A stretch of 25,482 nucleotides of DNA from Candidatus Homeothermus arabinoxylanisolvens (GCA_001689405.1 LUJO01000038.1:1-25482); one strand, 5' to 3'; shown: positions 12,685 to 21,949, counted from the stretch's first letter. The notes: generated by a model from the sequence alone, not told the origin. Translations and numbers: made by a program.

Positions 12685-14532
12685 ATGGCAGAAAAAAAAG
12701 AAAAGTTGTTCGACATGTTCCCGGAGTGCTCTTACGATGAGTGGAGAGCCAAAGTCGAAGCTGACCTTAAAGGTGCCGACTTCAACAAGAAATTAGTATG
12801 GCGAACAAATGAGGGTTTCAATGTAGAGCCGGTATACCGTGCCGAAAACATTGCCGACCTCAAGACAATCGATTCTCTTCCCGGAGAATATCCTTATGTA
12901 CGCGGAACCCGCACCGACAACGACTGGCTCATACGTCAGGAAGTACTCGCCGAGACTCCCGCAGAGGCTAACGCCATAGCCAAAGACATCATAACCAAAG
13001 GCATCAATTCGCTTGGTTTTAACGTTGAGGTCAAGAGTGTCGATGACCTTAAGACACTGCTTGACGGCATAGATCTAAAAGCCATTGAAGTCAACTTCAA
13101 GTGCTGTCCGCGCCATGCCGTAGAGTTGGCCAAAGCTCTCGCAGACTATCTGAAAGAGAACGGCGCCGCCGATACATTCCGCGGATCCATCGACTTCAAC
13201 CCCATGCGCCGCGCTCTTAAACACGGCACAAAATTCCCCGGCGACATCAAGGCCATAGCCTTGGAACTGCTCGATGCAGTCAAAGGAGTACCCGCACTGC
13301 GCGTACTTGCCGTAGACTCGTTCATGTTCTGCAACACCGGCGCTTACATATTCCAAGAACTCGGCTATGCAATGGCTTGGGGCGCAGAATGGATGACCAT
13401 GCTCACCGAAGCCGGAGTCAAAGCCAACGAAGTAGCCCGCCGTATCAAATTCAACATGGGCATCTCGTCAAACTACTTCATGGAGATAGCCAAATTCCGT
13501 GCCGCCCGCATGGTATGGGCCCAGATCGTAGAGCAGTACAAACCCGAAGACAAGGAGTCGGCCAAGATGAACGTACACGCCGTGACCTCACGCTTCAACC
13601 AGACAATCTACGACGCACACGTTAACCTGCTCCGCTCACAGACCGAAACCATGTCGGCTGCTCTCGCAGGCGTAGACTCAATAACTACAACTCCGTTTGA
13701 CGTACCCTACAAGAAGCCCGACGCATTCTCGGAGCGCATAGCCCGCAACCAGCAGTTCCTCCTCAAAGAGGAGAGCCACCTCGACAAAGTAGTCGATCCT
13801 GCCGGCGGTTCATACTATGTAGAGACCCTTACCGTGTCGCTTGCAAAAGAAGCATGGAAGCTCTTCCTTGACATCGAGGAAAAAGGCGGCTTCCTCGCCT
13901 GCATCGACGACTGCTCTATACAGAAAGCCGTCAATGCCACCGCAGAGAAGCGTCATGTTGATGTGGCACGTCGCAAAGAGATACTTCTCGGAACCAACCA
14001 GTACCCCAACATCAACGAGACTGCCGCCCAGAAGATAGAGAACGACGGATGCAGCTGCGGTTGCCATCACGATGATGCAGCCGACGGCGAAGGCCTGTCG
14101 ATGAAGCGTGCCGCAAGCGATTTCGAAGCTCTGCGCCTCGCTACCGAAGCAGCCGCCAACCGTCCTAAAGTATTCATGCTCACCATCGGCAACCTCGCCA
14201 TGCGTCTTGCCCGCGCACAGTTCTCGACCAACTTCTTCGGCTGTGCAGGCTATGAGATCATCGACAATCTCGGCTTCGACACCGTTGAGGCCGGAGTGGA
14301 TGCCGCTCTCGAGAAAGGTGCCGACGTCATCGTACTCTGTTCAAGCGACGACGAGTATGCCGCTCTCGCTCCCGAAGCATTCAAGTATCTTGACGGACGC
14401 GCGCTCTTTGTCGTTGCCGGAGCACCCGCATGCATGGACGACCTCAAGGCCGCCGGCATCAACGACTTCATCCACGTGCGTTGCAACGTGCTTGACACTC
14501 TTAAAGAATTCAATGCCAAACTTCTTAAATAA
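12685..14532 (+). CDS. mutA: Methylmalonyl-CoA mutase, small subunit
   Basis: The 615-residue protein follows the bacterial small (non-catalytic) subunit of methylmalonyl-CoA mutase. It begins LFDMFPECSYDEWRAKVEADLKG, has the TIM-barrel part in the first 430 residues (AWGAEWMTML, FMEIAKFRAARMVWAQI, VDPAGGSYYVETL), and a C-terminal flavodoxin-like domain from about 485. That domain lacks the DxHxxG cobalamin motif, as expected for this subunit. The complex interconverts succinyl-CoA and methylmalonyl-CoA, the key step of the succinate-to-propionate pathway. The linker carries a small Cys/His cluster, C456-S-C-G-C-H-H462, whose role is unknown. mutB follows after 8 nt. Confidence 0.95.
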   Translation: MAEKKEKLFDMFPECSYDEWRAKVEADLKGADFNKKLVWRTNEGFNVEPVYRAENIADLKTIDSLPGEYPYVRGTRTDNDWLIRQEVLAETPAEANAIAKDIITKGINSLGFNVEVKSVDDLKTLLDGIDLKAIEVNFKCCPRHAVELAKALADYLKENGAADTFRGSIDFNPMRRALKHGTKFPGDIKAIALELLDAVKGVPALRVLAVDSFMFCNTGAYIFQELGYAMAWGAEWMTMLTEAGVKANEVARRIKFNMGISSNYFMEIAKFRAARMVWAQIVEQYKPEDKESAKMNVHAVTSRFNQTIYDAHVNLLRSQTETMSAALAGVDSITTTPFDVPYKKPDAFSERIARNQQFLLKEESHLDKVVDPAGGSYYVETLTVSLAKEAWKLFLDIEEKGGFLACIDDCSIQKAVNATAEKRHVDVARRKEILLGTNQYPNINETAAQKIENDGCSCGCHHDDAADGEGLSMKRAASDFEALRLATEAAANRPKVFMLTIGNLAMRLARAQFSTNFFGCAGYEIIDNLGFDTVEAGVDAALEKGADVIVLCSSDDEYAALAPEAFKYLDGRALFVVAGAPACMDDLKAAGINDFIHVRCNVLDTLKEFNAKLLK

Positions 14533-14540
14533 TTATTGCA

Positions 14541-16676
14541 ATGCGACCCGATTTTAAAACTATCGATATAACAAAAGACGCTTTCGGCACACAGCACTGC
14601 GCCGTAGCCCACGGTGAAGATTGGCTCACACCCGAGTTAATTCCCGTAAAACCCATATACACCAAAGAGGATCTCGAAGGCATGGAGCATCTCAACTTCA
14701 TGTCAGGTATACCTCCCTTCCTGCGCGGCCCGTACAGCGCCATGTACCCGTTGCGTCCGTGGACCATCCGACAGTATGCCGGCTTCTCCACCGCCGCCGA
14801 GTCAAACGCTTTCTACCGCCGCAACCTCGCATCGGGCCAGAAGGGTCTGTCAGTAGCCTTTGACCTCGCCACCCACCGCGGATATGACGCAGACCACGAA
14901 CGCGTAGTCGGTGACGTAGGTAAAGCAGGTGTGTCGATATGCTCGCTTGATGACATGAAAGTGCTCTTCGACGGCATACCCTTGAACAAGATGTCGGTGT
15001 CAATGACCATGAACGGTGCCGTACTTCCCGTACTTGCCTTCTACATCAACGCCGGTCTTGAGCAGGGTGCCAAACTCGAAGAGATGGCCGGAACAATCCA
15101 GAACGACATTCTCAAGGAGTTCATGGTGCGCAACACATATATATATCCGCCGGAATTCTCAATGCGCATAATCGCCGACATATTCGAGTACACATCGCAG
15201 AATATGCCCAAGTTCAACTCGATCTCCATCTCCGGCTACCACATGCAGGAAGCCGGCGCCACATGCGACATCGAGCTAGCATATACCCTTGCCGACGGTC
15301 TTGAATATCTTCGCGCAGGTGTAAACGCAGGCATGGATATCGACTCATTCGCTCCCCGTCTGTCGTTCTTCTGGGCAATCGGCATGAACTTCTTCATGGA
15401 GATAGCCAAGATGCGCGCCGCACGTATGCTCTGGGCCAAGATAGTAAGCCAGTTCAACCCGAAGAATCCCAAATCGCTCGCACTGCGTACCCACAGCCAG
15501 ACTTCAGGCTGGTCGCTCACCGAGCAGGATCCGTTCAACAACGTGGGCCGTACATGTATCGAAGCCATGGGCGCTGCTCTCGGCCACACCCAGTCGCTTC
15601 ACACCAACGCCCTCGACGAGGCCATAGCGCTTCCCACAGACTTCTCGGCACGTATAGCCCGCAACACCCAGATCTATATTCAGGAAGAGACCTATGTCAC
15701 CAAGCAGGTTGACCCGTGGGGCGGCTCATACTACATCGAGTCGTTGACCAACGAGATAGCTCACCGCGCATGGGAGCACATTCAGGAAATCGAGAAGCTC
15801 GGAGGCATGGCCAAAGCTATCGAGACCGGTCTTCCCAAGCTCCGCATCGAAGAGGCATCGGCCCGTACACAGGCCCGCATCGACTCCGGACGCCAGACAA
15901 TCGTGGGTATCAACAAATACCGTCTCGACCACGAAGACCCCATCGACATCCTCGAAATTGACAATACCGAAGTACGCAAAGAGCAGATCGAGCGTCTTAA
16001 CGACGTGAAGGCTCATCGCGACGAGGCCGCTGTCAAGAAAGCGCTTGCCGACATCACCGAATGTGTACGCACAAAGAAGGGCAACCTTCTCGACCTCGCT
16101 GTCAAGGCTGCGGGTCTGCGCGCGACACTCGGCGAAATATCCGACGCTTGCGAAGAGGTAGTAGGACGTTATAAAGCAGTAATCAGAACTATATCAGGCG
16201 TGTACAGCAACGAAACCAAACAAGATCCCGACTTCATCCGCGCTCAGCAGATGTGTGAGGAGTTTGCAAAGAAAGAGGGCCGTCAGCCCCGTATCATGAT
16301 TGCCAAAATGGGTCAGGACGGTCACGACCGCGGTGCGAAAGTAGTAGCCACGGGTTATGCCGACTGCGGCTTTGACGTAGACATGGGTCCCCTCTTCCAG
16401 ACCCCTGCCGAAGCAGCCCGTCAGGCAGTCGAAAACGATGTCCACATTCTCGGTGTGTCGTCGCTCGCCGCAGGCCACAAGACCCTCGTGCCTCAAGTTA
16501 TCGAAGAGCTCAAGAAGCTCGGCCGTGAGGACATTATCGTCACTGCCGGCGGTGTGATACCCGCACAGGACTACGACTTCCTCTACAAGGCAGGCGTGGC
16601 AGCTATCTTCGGCCCCGGTACCCGCATCCCCGTATCGGCCATCAAGATGCTCGAAATACTCAACGGTGAGGAATAA
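14541..16676 (+). CDS. mutB: Methylmalonyl-CoA mutase, large (catalytic) subunit
   Basis: This 711-residue subunit carries the active site and adenosylcobalamin. Y79 in RPWTIRQYAGFST and H234 in SGYHMQEAGA correspond to the catalytic Tyr and His of the Propionibacterium enzyme. The C-terminal B12 domain has the D593-x-H595-x-x-G598 motif (QDGHDRGAKVVA) with SSLAAGH and TAGGVIP loops downstream. It makes or consumes (R)-methylmalonyl-CoA (EC 5.4.99.2). Cobalamin is required, and many gut Bacteroidales import it; no B12 uptake gene is assured in this window. It starts 8 nt after mutA and ends at a strong terminator, so mutAB form a two-gene operon without the epimerase or a MeaB chaperone. Confidence 0.97.
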   Translation: MRPDFKTIDITKDAFGTQHCAVAHGEDWLTPELIPVKPIYTKEDLEGMEHLNFMSGIPPFLRGPYSAMYPLRPWTIRQYAGFSTAAESNAFYRRNLASGQKGLSVAFDLATHRGYDADHERVVGDVGKAGVSICSLDDMKVLFDGIPLNKMSVSMTMNGAVLPVLAFYINAGLEQGAKLEEMAGTIQNDILKEFMVRNTYIYPPEFSMRIIADIFEYTSQNMPKFNSISISGYHMQEAGATCDIELAYTLADGLEYLRAGVNAGMDIDSFAPRLSFFWAIGMNFFMEIAKMRAARMLWAKIVSQFNPKNPKSLALRTHSQTSGWSLTEQDPFNNVGRTCIEAMGAALGHTQSLHTNALDEAIALPTDFSARIARNTQIYIQEETYVTKQVDPWGGSYYIESLTNEIAHRAWEHIQEIEKLGGMAKAIETGLPKLRIEEASARTQARIDSGRQTIVGINKYRLDHEDPIDILEIDNTEVRKEQIERLNDVKAHRDEAAVKKALADITECVRTKKGNLLDLAVKAAGLRATLGEISDACEEVVGRYKAVIRTISGVYSNETKQDPDFIRAQQMCEEFAKKEGRQPRIMIAKMGQDGHDRGAKVVATGYADCGFDVDMGPLFQTPAEAARQAVENDVHILGVSSLAAGHKTLVPQVIEELKKLGREDIIVTAGGVIPAQDYDFLYKAGVAAIFGPGTRIPVSAIKMLEILNGEE

Positions 16677-16702
16677 ACCTCTTACCAACATCCAATAACT
16701 GC

Positions 16703-16740
16703 CGAGGGCATGCGATGATTTCGCATGCCCTCGCTTTATT
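16703..16740 (+). terminator. Intrinsic terminator of mutAB
   Basis: A perfect 13-bp stem (16703-16715 with 16721-16733, arms CGAGGGCATGCGA and its complement) surrounds TGATT and is followed by CTTTATTAT. It begins 26 nt past the mutB stop codon. Confidence 0.88.
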
Positions 16741-16805
16741 ATACTATTCTCGTTTTACTATATTATTAAGGTATATCGAAGAACACCTATATACGGATAG
16801 TCATG

Positions 16806-16837
16806 AAAAAAGGGCTGCGTCGTTGGCGCAGCCCTTT
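16806..16837 (-). terminator. Intrinsic terminator of the glycogen operon
   Basis: AAAGGGCTGCG (16809-16819) and CGCAGCCCTTT (16827-16837) form a perfect 11-bp stem. On the minus strand it runs into six T, just past the phosphorylase stop. It faces the mutB terminator, so the two convergent operons are well insulated. Confidence 0.88.
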
Positions 16838-16858
16838 GTATTTAAAAGATGATTATTA

Positions 16859-19417
16859 TTACACCCAGAGTACGTAAGCAAAGTCCTGACGATGGGGCAA
16901 CAAGTCGTTGTAAGGATATACACGGAATGCATAACGGAATACTCCCGACTCGCGCATCTTTGACTTCAGCTCGTAAGTCACAAGATTTCCATCCTGACCG
17001 ATGGCTTTGAACGGCTCAATTCTGACGAGTTTCTCTTCACCGTTCTCAACCTTATAGATTACATTCTCGATGGCGAGGTCGCGGCCGAGACCGTTGGTAT
17101 CCAAAGTGATTACAGTAGAGTACGGTTCGCCCGACTTGCTGTTGTTTTGGTCAACTGTTTCATTGACAGACACAACCTTGACTCCGGGCCAAGCTGTGGC
17201 CACGTTCTCTTTCCAAGCCACAATCTCCTTGGCTACGGCAAAATCATGAGCCTTGAGCTTCTTGGTACGCTTGGCCTCTTTGTCGTAGAAGCGGTCGATA
17301 TAATCGTCGATCATACGCTTCATAGTGAAGTTGGGAGCAATCTTGGCAACAGAGTTCTTGATGTACTGTATCCACTCGGGAGAGTAACCCTTGGAATTCT
17401 TGGCGAAGTACAGCGGCACAATCTCGTTTTCGAGCATCGAGTATATTGTAGCGGCATCGAGCTGATCCTGCTGCGACTGGTCGGTGAATGTGCGCTTGTC
17501 GGTAAGTGCCCATCCGGCTTTCTCGCAGAAACGATAGCCTTCATACCACCATCCGTCGAGTACAGAGAAGTTGAGCACACCGTTCATTTCGGCCTTTTCG
17601 CCCGAAGTACCGGATGCCTCAAGAGGACGAGTCGGGGTATTCAACCATATGTCAACTCCGGAAACAAGACGCTTTGCAACAATCATATCGTAATTCTCAA
17701 GGAATATGATCTTGCCGAGGAACTGCGGCATACGCGAAATCTCCATTATGCGCTTGATCAGGCCCTGTCCTGCTCCGTCGGCGGGATGTGCCTTTCCGGA
17801 GAATATGAACTGCACGGGGAACTGAGGATTGTTTACGATAGCCGACAGACGGTCAAGATCGGAGAACAGAAGATGAGCGCGCTTGTAAGTGGCGAAACGA
17901 CGGGCAAAGCCGATAATCAGCGCATTGGGATTGATTTTGTCGACAATCGACATGATGCGCGAGGGATCGCCTTGATTCTTAAGCCACTTTTCGCGGAAGT
18001 CACGACGCACGAAGTTGATGAACTTGTTTTTCATCGTCATGCGCAGATTCCAGATATCCTCGTCGGATACGTCATATATCTTCTCCCAGAACGAAGTGTC
18101 GCTCTGATGGTTAAAGAAGTCCTTGCCGAATGTCTTCTCATAGAGGGCCTTCCACTCGGAAGCAGCCCAAGTGGGCATGTGCACACCGTTGGTCACGTAA
18201 CCTACGTGCGACTCTTCCCATCCGTAGCCTTTCCAGATGCCGGCGAACATCTTCTTCGATACCTCGCCGTGAAGCCAGCTCACACCGTTGGCCTCCTGAC
18301 AGGTATTAAGCGCGAACACGCTCATAGAGAAACGCTCGTTGGTGTCGGGGTTCTCACGGCCCATGTTCATGAGGTCGCTCCACGAGATGCCGAGTTTGGC
18401 GGGGAACTCGCCCATGTATTTGCCAAACAGACCTTCGTCAAAATAGTCGTGGCCTGCAGGCACGGGGGTGTGTACGGTGTAAAGCGAAGAAGCGCGCACT
18501 ACCTCAAGAGCCTCGTTAAAGTTAAGTTTGTCATCCTGTACATAGTCTACAAGACGCTGGAGGTTAAGGAGCGCCGCATGGCCTTCGTTGCAGTGATAGA
18601 GATCGGCCTTTATACCGAGTTTCTTCAGCATCAATATACCGCCTATACCGAGCATGTACTCCTGCTTGATACGATTTTCCCAATCACCGCCGTAAAGCTG
18701 GTGGGTTATCTGGCGGTCAAACTCGCTGTTCATGTCAAAGTCCGTATCCATGAGATACAGGTTCATACGGCCTACATTTACACGCCATATGTGTGAGTAA
18801 ACCACACGTCCGGGATAAGGCACCTCAAGTATCACGGGGTGTCCGTTCTCGTCAAGCACCTGCTCTATGGGAAGCTCGTTGAAGTTCTGCGGCTCATAGT
18901 TGGCTATCTGCTGTCCGTCAACCGACAAAGTCTGTGTAAAATAGCCGTAACGATAAAGGAATCCTACAGCTGTCATGTCGACACGGCTGTCAGAAGCCTC
19001 CTTTATATAGTCGCCGGCCAATACGCCGAGACCTCCGGAGTATATTTTGAGAGCATTGCAAAGACCGTATTCCATAGAAAAGTAAGCCACCGAAGGAACA
19101 TCCTTACGCATGGGCTCCTTCATGTAAGCCTTGAAGTCGGCATAAACGGTCTCGATACGTGACATCAGGTTTTCATCCTTGATAATCTCCTGAAGGCGGT
19201 CAAAACCGAGACGCTGCAGAAGCATAACGGGATTCTCGCCTACCGAACGCCATAGGTCAGGATTAAGGTCACGGAATAGAGATTTGCCCTCACTGTTCCA
19301 TACCCACCACAGATTGCGGGACATGACTTCGAGGGGTTTGAGCTTTGAAGGTAAATCTGATTTTACCATAATGTCACGCCAAGAGGGTGCATTTGTGTTG
19401 CTCACTTGTAGTTTCAT
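16859..19417 (-). CDS. glgP: Alpha-glucan (glycogen) phosphorylase, DUF3417-containing type
   Basis: This 852-residue GT35 enzyme removes glucose-1-phosphate from alpha-1,4-glucan ends. The N-terminal region (about 25-120, with MSRNLWWVWNSEGKSLFRDL) is the DUF3417 segment found in the long 'alpha-glucan phosphorylase' branch of Bacteroidetes and actinobacteria. The catalytic part carries MEYGLCNALKIYSGGLGVLAGDY, HCNEGHAALL, and the pyridoxal-phosphate lysine K608 in EASGTSGEKAEMNG. It follows the glycogen synthase gene by 52 nt on the same strand, so the pair probably forms one operon for building and using glycogen. A strong terminator lies directly downstream. A 549-codon open frame antisense to this gene is a shadow. 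Confidence 0.94.
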   Translation of the reverse strand: MKLQVSNTNAPSWRDIMVKSDLPSKLKPLEVMSRNLWWVWNSEGKSLFRDLNPDLWRSVGENPVMLLQRLGFDRLQEIIKDENLMSRIETVYADFKAYMKEPMRKDVPSVAYFSMEYGLCNALKIYSGGLGVLAGDYIKEASDSRVDMTAVGFLYRYGYFTQTLSVDGQQIANYEPQNFNELPIEQVLDENGHPVILEVPYPGRVVYSHIWRVNVGRMNLYLMDTDFDMNSEFDRQITHQLYGGDWENRIKQEYMLGIGGILMLKKLGIKADLYHCNEGHAALLNLQRLVDYVQDDKLNFNEALEVVRASSLYTVHTPVPAGHDYFDEGLFGKYMGEFPAKLGISWSDLMNMGRENPDTNERFSMSVFALNTCQEANGVSWLHGEVSKKMFAGIWKGYGWEESHVGYVTNGVHMPTWAASEWKALYEKTFGKDFFNHQSDTSFWEKIYDVSDEDIWNLRMTMKNKFINFVRRDFREKWLKNQGDPSRIMSIVDKINPNALIIGFARRFATYKRAHLLFSDLDRLSAIVNNPQFPVQFIFSGKAHPADGAGQGLIKRIMEISRMPQFLGKIIFLENYDMIVAKRLVSGVDIWLNTPTRPLEASGTSGEKAEMNGVLNFSVLDGWWYEGYRFCEKAGWALTDKRTFTDQSQQDQLDAATIYSMLENEIVPLYFAKNSKGYSPEWIQYIKNSVAKIAPNFTMKRMIDDYIDRFYDKEAKRTKKLKAHDFAVAKEIVAWKENVATAWPGVKVVSVNETVDQNNSKSGEPYSTVITLDTNGLGRDLAIENVIYKVENGEEKLVRIEPFKAIGQDGNLVTYELKSKMRESGVFRYAFRVYPYNDLLPHRQDFAYVLWV

Positions 19418-19469
19418 AATTGAATCTAATTTGGTTTAAATTACTTTCTTGTCTTGTTTAGTATCATAA

Positions 19470-21122
19470 TCATTCGGCTGTACGTGCATGCGCTCCTTCA
19501 AGCGCGATGGCGAACGCCTCGACATAATACTTTATAAAATAGCTCCATGCTGCCAATGAAGCCGTATTCATGGCCCTTGATCTTATTATGGCCATGTCTG
19601 AAGAGTCGAGCCCGGCAAGATATTCGAGCGAACGCGCTATGCGGTCGGCGACTTCGTCGTAGTTGAAGTCACCGCGGGCAATGACATTGACACCCGATTC
19701 ACTGAAAGTGTTGTCCTCCGATGTCAGTATCCATTGTCCGAAGCCCGAGAGGGTCGTAGTGATCGTGGGAACTCCGAAAGCTATGCTTTCAAGCGGGGTA
19801 TAACCCCAAGGTTCGTAGTAAGAGGGGAAGACGGTGGCGTCCATCCCGATAAGAAGGTCATAGTACGTGCTGTTGAATATGCCGTCGTCACCGTTGAGAT
19901 AGCTCGGGACATATATGACCTTTATGCGGTCGGTTTTCGTATTTGCGAAACCTATTTCGTGTATGCGGCAATTTATCGGATCCTCCGAAGGATTGTTCAG
20001 CACATGAGTGATGACAGGATCGGCAAGCAGCTGCTTGCGTTTGAGGGCGAGAGCCGACACAAGATCTTTTCTCGGCTCTTTGGCCCATGCGGGCACCATG
20101 ACGAAAGCTATGACCTGACGGTCGACATTCAGGTCGCGCAGGCGTGCCAGTGCATCAAGATAAAGGTCTATGCCCTTGTTGCGGTACTCGCAACGTCCCG
20201 ATGTGGCCACGATAAACGTATCGTCGGGGAACTTACACCCTGTAAGCGAAGAAGCCACATTAAGCAGATTGCGGCGTGCGGCTTCGCGTGCCGGAGCAAA
20301 CTTGCCCTTTGAAGGCACGAAGTTCTGCTCAAATCCGTTGGGAGTGACCAGCGGACGGCGTTCGAGCAGCTGCTCACACTCCATGGCCGTTATATCGCTC
20401 ACCGTAGTAAAGCAGTCGGCGGCATGTGCGGCAGCCTTCTCAAGCGAGTGCTTTGACTGCATGTTAAGCTCCATTGCCATCTGGTCGCCGTTATATCCGC
20501 GAAGGTAGTCGTACAACGGCTTGCCGTTTCCGCATATGCTGCGGCCTATACATGTGGCGTGAGTAGTGAATATAGTGGCCACACTCGGCAGGCGGTCCTT
20601 CACATACAGCAGCCCCATGCCGGTGGTCCACTCGTCAAAGTGGGCTATCACTTTCTTGTCGCGTATGCCTACATAGTCGCAATAGCTCTCAATCACCAAT
20701 CCGGCGGCATGAGCGAAAGCGCATCCTTCGTCATAGTCGCCGTAGGCATGCAGAGAGTCTACGCCATACAGCTGCCACATACGGCCATAAAATTCATCTT
20801 TGACAGAATACATACCGTCAAACTTCACCAATATTACAATCGGCTTGCCGGGTATGTTCCAACGCCCTACTCTTACGCTGACTCCTTCCGGAAGATTGGC
20901 CTGCGCTTTCCAGTCTTTAAGCAACACGCGCGACTCGACGAAGTAAGGCGACGGGGCCTCCTTAGTCCAAACGTCAGGGCCAATAAATATAGTCTTATCC
21001 TTGTATAAATTCTGAAGAGTCTTGGCTTTTGTAGACAGAACCGTATATATACCGCCTATCTTATTACAAACCTCCCAACTTGTTTCAAAAAGCAGGTCCA
21101 CACTAATCGGATCCTTATACAT
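19470..21122 (-). CDS. Glycogen synthase, GT3 (eukaryote-like) family
   Basis: The 550-residue protein resembles animal/fungal GYS rather than bacterial GlgA (GT5). It opens with LLFETSWEVCNKIGGIYTVLS, where K21-x-G-G binds the nucleotide sugar. It continues with HFDEWTTG (161-168), FTTHAT-x-x-GR (185-194) and TPNGFE (260-265). The catalytic E437-x7-E445 pair lies in FPSYYEPWGYTPLES. It extends glycogen from a nucleotide-glucose donor; GT3 enzymes usually use UDP-glucose, but donor choice in Bacteroidetes is not shown by sequence. The C-terminus is shorter than in eukaryotes and ends with EGAHARTAE. It precedes the phosphorylase gene on the same strand. No branching enzyme or GlgC is nearby. 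Confidence 0.92.
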   Translation of the reverse strand: MYKDPISVDLLFETSWEVCNKIGGIYTVLSTKAKTLQNLYKDKTIFIGPDVWTKEAPSPYFVESRVLLKDWKAQANLPEGVSVRVGRWNIPGKPIVILVKFDGMYSVKDEFYGRMWQLYGVDSLHAYGDYDEGCAFAHAAGLVIESYCDYVGIRDKKVIAHFDEWTTGMGLLYVKDRLPSVATIFTTHATCIGRSICGNGKPLYDYLRGYNGDQMAMELNMQSKHSLEKAAAHAADCFTTVSDITAMECEQLLERRPLVTPNGFEQNFVPSKGKFAPAREAARRNLLNVASSLTGCKFPDDTFIVATSGRCEYRNKGIDLYLDALARLRDLNVDRQVIAFVMVPAWAKEPRKDLVSALALKRKQLLADPVITHVLNNPSEDPINCRIHEIGFANTKTDRIKVIYVPSYLNGDDGIFNSTYYDLLIGMDATVFPSYYEPWGYTPLESIAFGVPTITTTLSGFGQWILTSEDNTFSESGVNVIARGDFNYDEVADRIARSLEYLAGLDSSDMAIIRSRAMNTASLAAWSYFIKYYVEAFAIALEGAHARTAE

Positions 21123-21147
21123 ATCGATATATTTTATTTTACGGGCG

Positions 21148-21155
21148 CAAAGATA
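21148..21155 (-). promoter_or_regulatory. -7 element upstream of the glycogen synthase gene
   Basis: TATCTTTG on the minus strand matches TAnnTTTG and lies 26 nt before the ATG. The best upstream partner, GTTTA at 21172-21176, is spaced only 16 nt away, so the -33 part is unclear. Confidence 0.45.
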
Positions 21156-21265
21156 ATACTTTTTTCCGAGATAAACTTTTTATTTTTAATAATTTAATTG
21201 CGGCTATGTCAAAAAACCGAGTCCGCGGAGCCGCATCGTGCCCCGCTTCGCGATAGCATCAAACA

Positions 21266-21303
21266 AAATAAGGATGCCGTTTTAACTGCCGACATCCTTA
21301 TTT
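21266..21303 (-). terminator. Intrinsic terminator of the rpmB-rpmG-DUF4295 operon
   Basis: AAATAAGGATG (21266-21276) and CATCCTTATTT (21293-21303) form a perfect 11-bp stem with a 16-nt loop, 26 nt after the DUF4295 stop. On the minus strand it continues TTGTTTG. A second, less perfect hairpin CGCGGAGC/GCTTCGCG lies at 21224-21252; nothing else stands out between 21156 and 21265. Confidence 0.8.
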
Positions 21304-21328
21304 ATATCATAAACTTTAACTCTGAATT

Positions 21329-21478
21329 TTATTTAAGAGCGTTCTTTACCTGATCGTTGGGAACCATCTCTTCTTTAAATACATAAGCACCGGTCTTGGG
21401 AGACTTCTCCATCTTGATGACCTTGCTGTAAGTACGTCCTTCACCTTTTTGAAGTGATGCTACGGTTTTCTTTGCCAT
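21329..21478 (-). CDS. DUF4295 small basic protein
   Basis: A 49-codon frame starts MAKKTVASLQKGEGRTYSKV and ends NDQVKNALK. It is highly basic. Its size, sequence and position directly after rpmG match DUF4295, a short Bacteroidetes-specific family always seen in the L28-L33 operon and probably tied to the ribosome. In many relatives ftsY comes next; here a terminator follows at once. It starts 12 nt after the rpmG stop. Confidence 0.85.
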   Translation of the reverse strand: MAKKTVASLQKGEGRTYSKVIKMEKSPKTGAYVFKEEMVPNDQVKNALK

Positions 21479-21490
21479 ATCTTAGGAGTA

Positions 21491-21679
21491 TTATTTAATT
21501 TCTTTATGAACTGTAACTCGCTTGAGGATAGGATTGTACTTCTTAAGCTCCAAGCGTTCAGTAGTATTTTTTCTATTTTTGGTAGTAATATAACGAGAAG
21601 TGCCGGGCATGCCGCTTGCCTTGTGTTCGGTGCACTCAAGGATCACTTGGACTCTATTACCTTTAGCTTTCTTTGCCAT
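21491..21679 (-). CDS. rpmG: 50S ribosomal protein L33
   Basis: This 62-residue protein matches bacterial L33, a component of the large subunit near the E site. Recognisable parts are GNRVQVILECTEHK, TSRYITTKNRKNTTERLELKKY split over 28-47, and the ending NPILKRVTVHKEIK. It carries only one cysteine, so it is the zinc-independent (C-) form without CxxC pairs. It lies 6 nt after rpmB and 12 nt before the DUF4295 gene. Confidence 0.96.
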   Translation of the reverse strand: MAKKAKGNRVQVILECTEHKASGMPGTSRYITTKNRKNTTERLELKKYNPILKRVTVHKEIK

Positions 21680-21685
21680 AGTTCG

Positions 21686-21949
21686 TTATAGATCTAAAAA
21701 TTTAATGTCTTTACCAGTTAAATAACCCTTTTCGGCAGCTTGCTGCATAGCGGTGTTAAGACCGAGCTTATTGATAGTACGGAGACCGGCTGCTGAGATA
21801 GTGAGGCGGATCCACGCATCCTGCTCTACCCAGTAAAACTTCTTCTCGAAGAGGTTAACGTTGAACTTGCGCTTGGTGCGACGCTTTGAGTGCGACACAT
21901 TGTTGCCCACCATTGCTTTCTTGCCTGTGATTTGACAAATCTTTGACAT
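21686..21949 (-). CDS. rpmB: 50S ribosomal protein L28
   Basis: This 87-residue protein matches L28. It opens MSKICQITGKKAMVGNNVSHSKRRTKRKF (residues 1-29), with the usual N-V-S-H-S basic patch, then WVEQDAWIRLTISAAGLRTI and a short C-terminal helix. It belongs to the large ribosomal subunit. It is the first gene of a three-gene operon with rpmG and DUF4295, transcribed from a well-formed promoter at 22079-22110. Confidence 0.97.
   Translation of the reverse strand: MSKICQITGKKAMVGNNVSHSKRRTKRKFNVNLFEKKFYWVEQDAWIRLTISAAGLRTINKLGLNTAMQQAAEKGYLTGKDIKFLDL

Noticed and set aside
17147..18796. A 549-codon plus-strand open frame antisense to the phosphorylase gene
   Set aside because: It mirrors a highly conserved glgP gene, has no recognisable domain, and long antisense frames are expected from the codon bias here. 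The sense gene carries all catalytic motifs.
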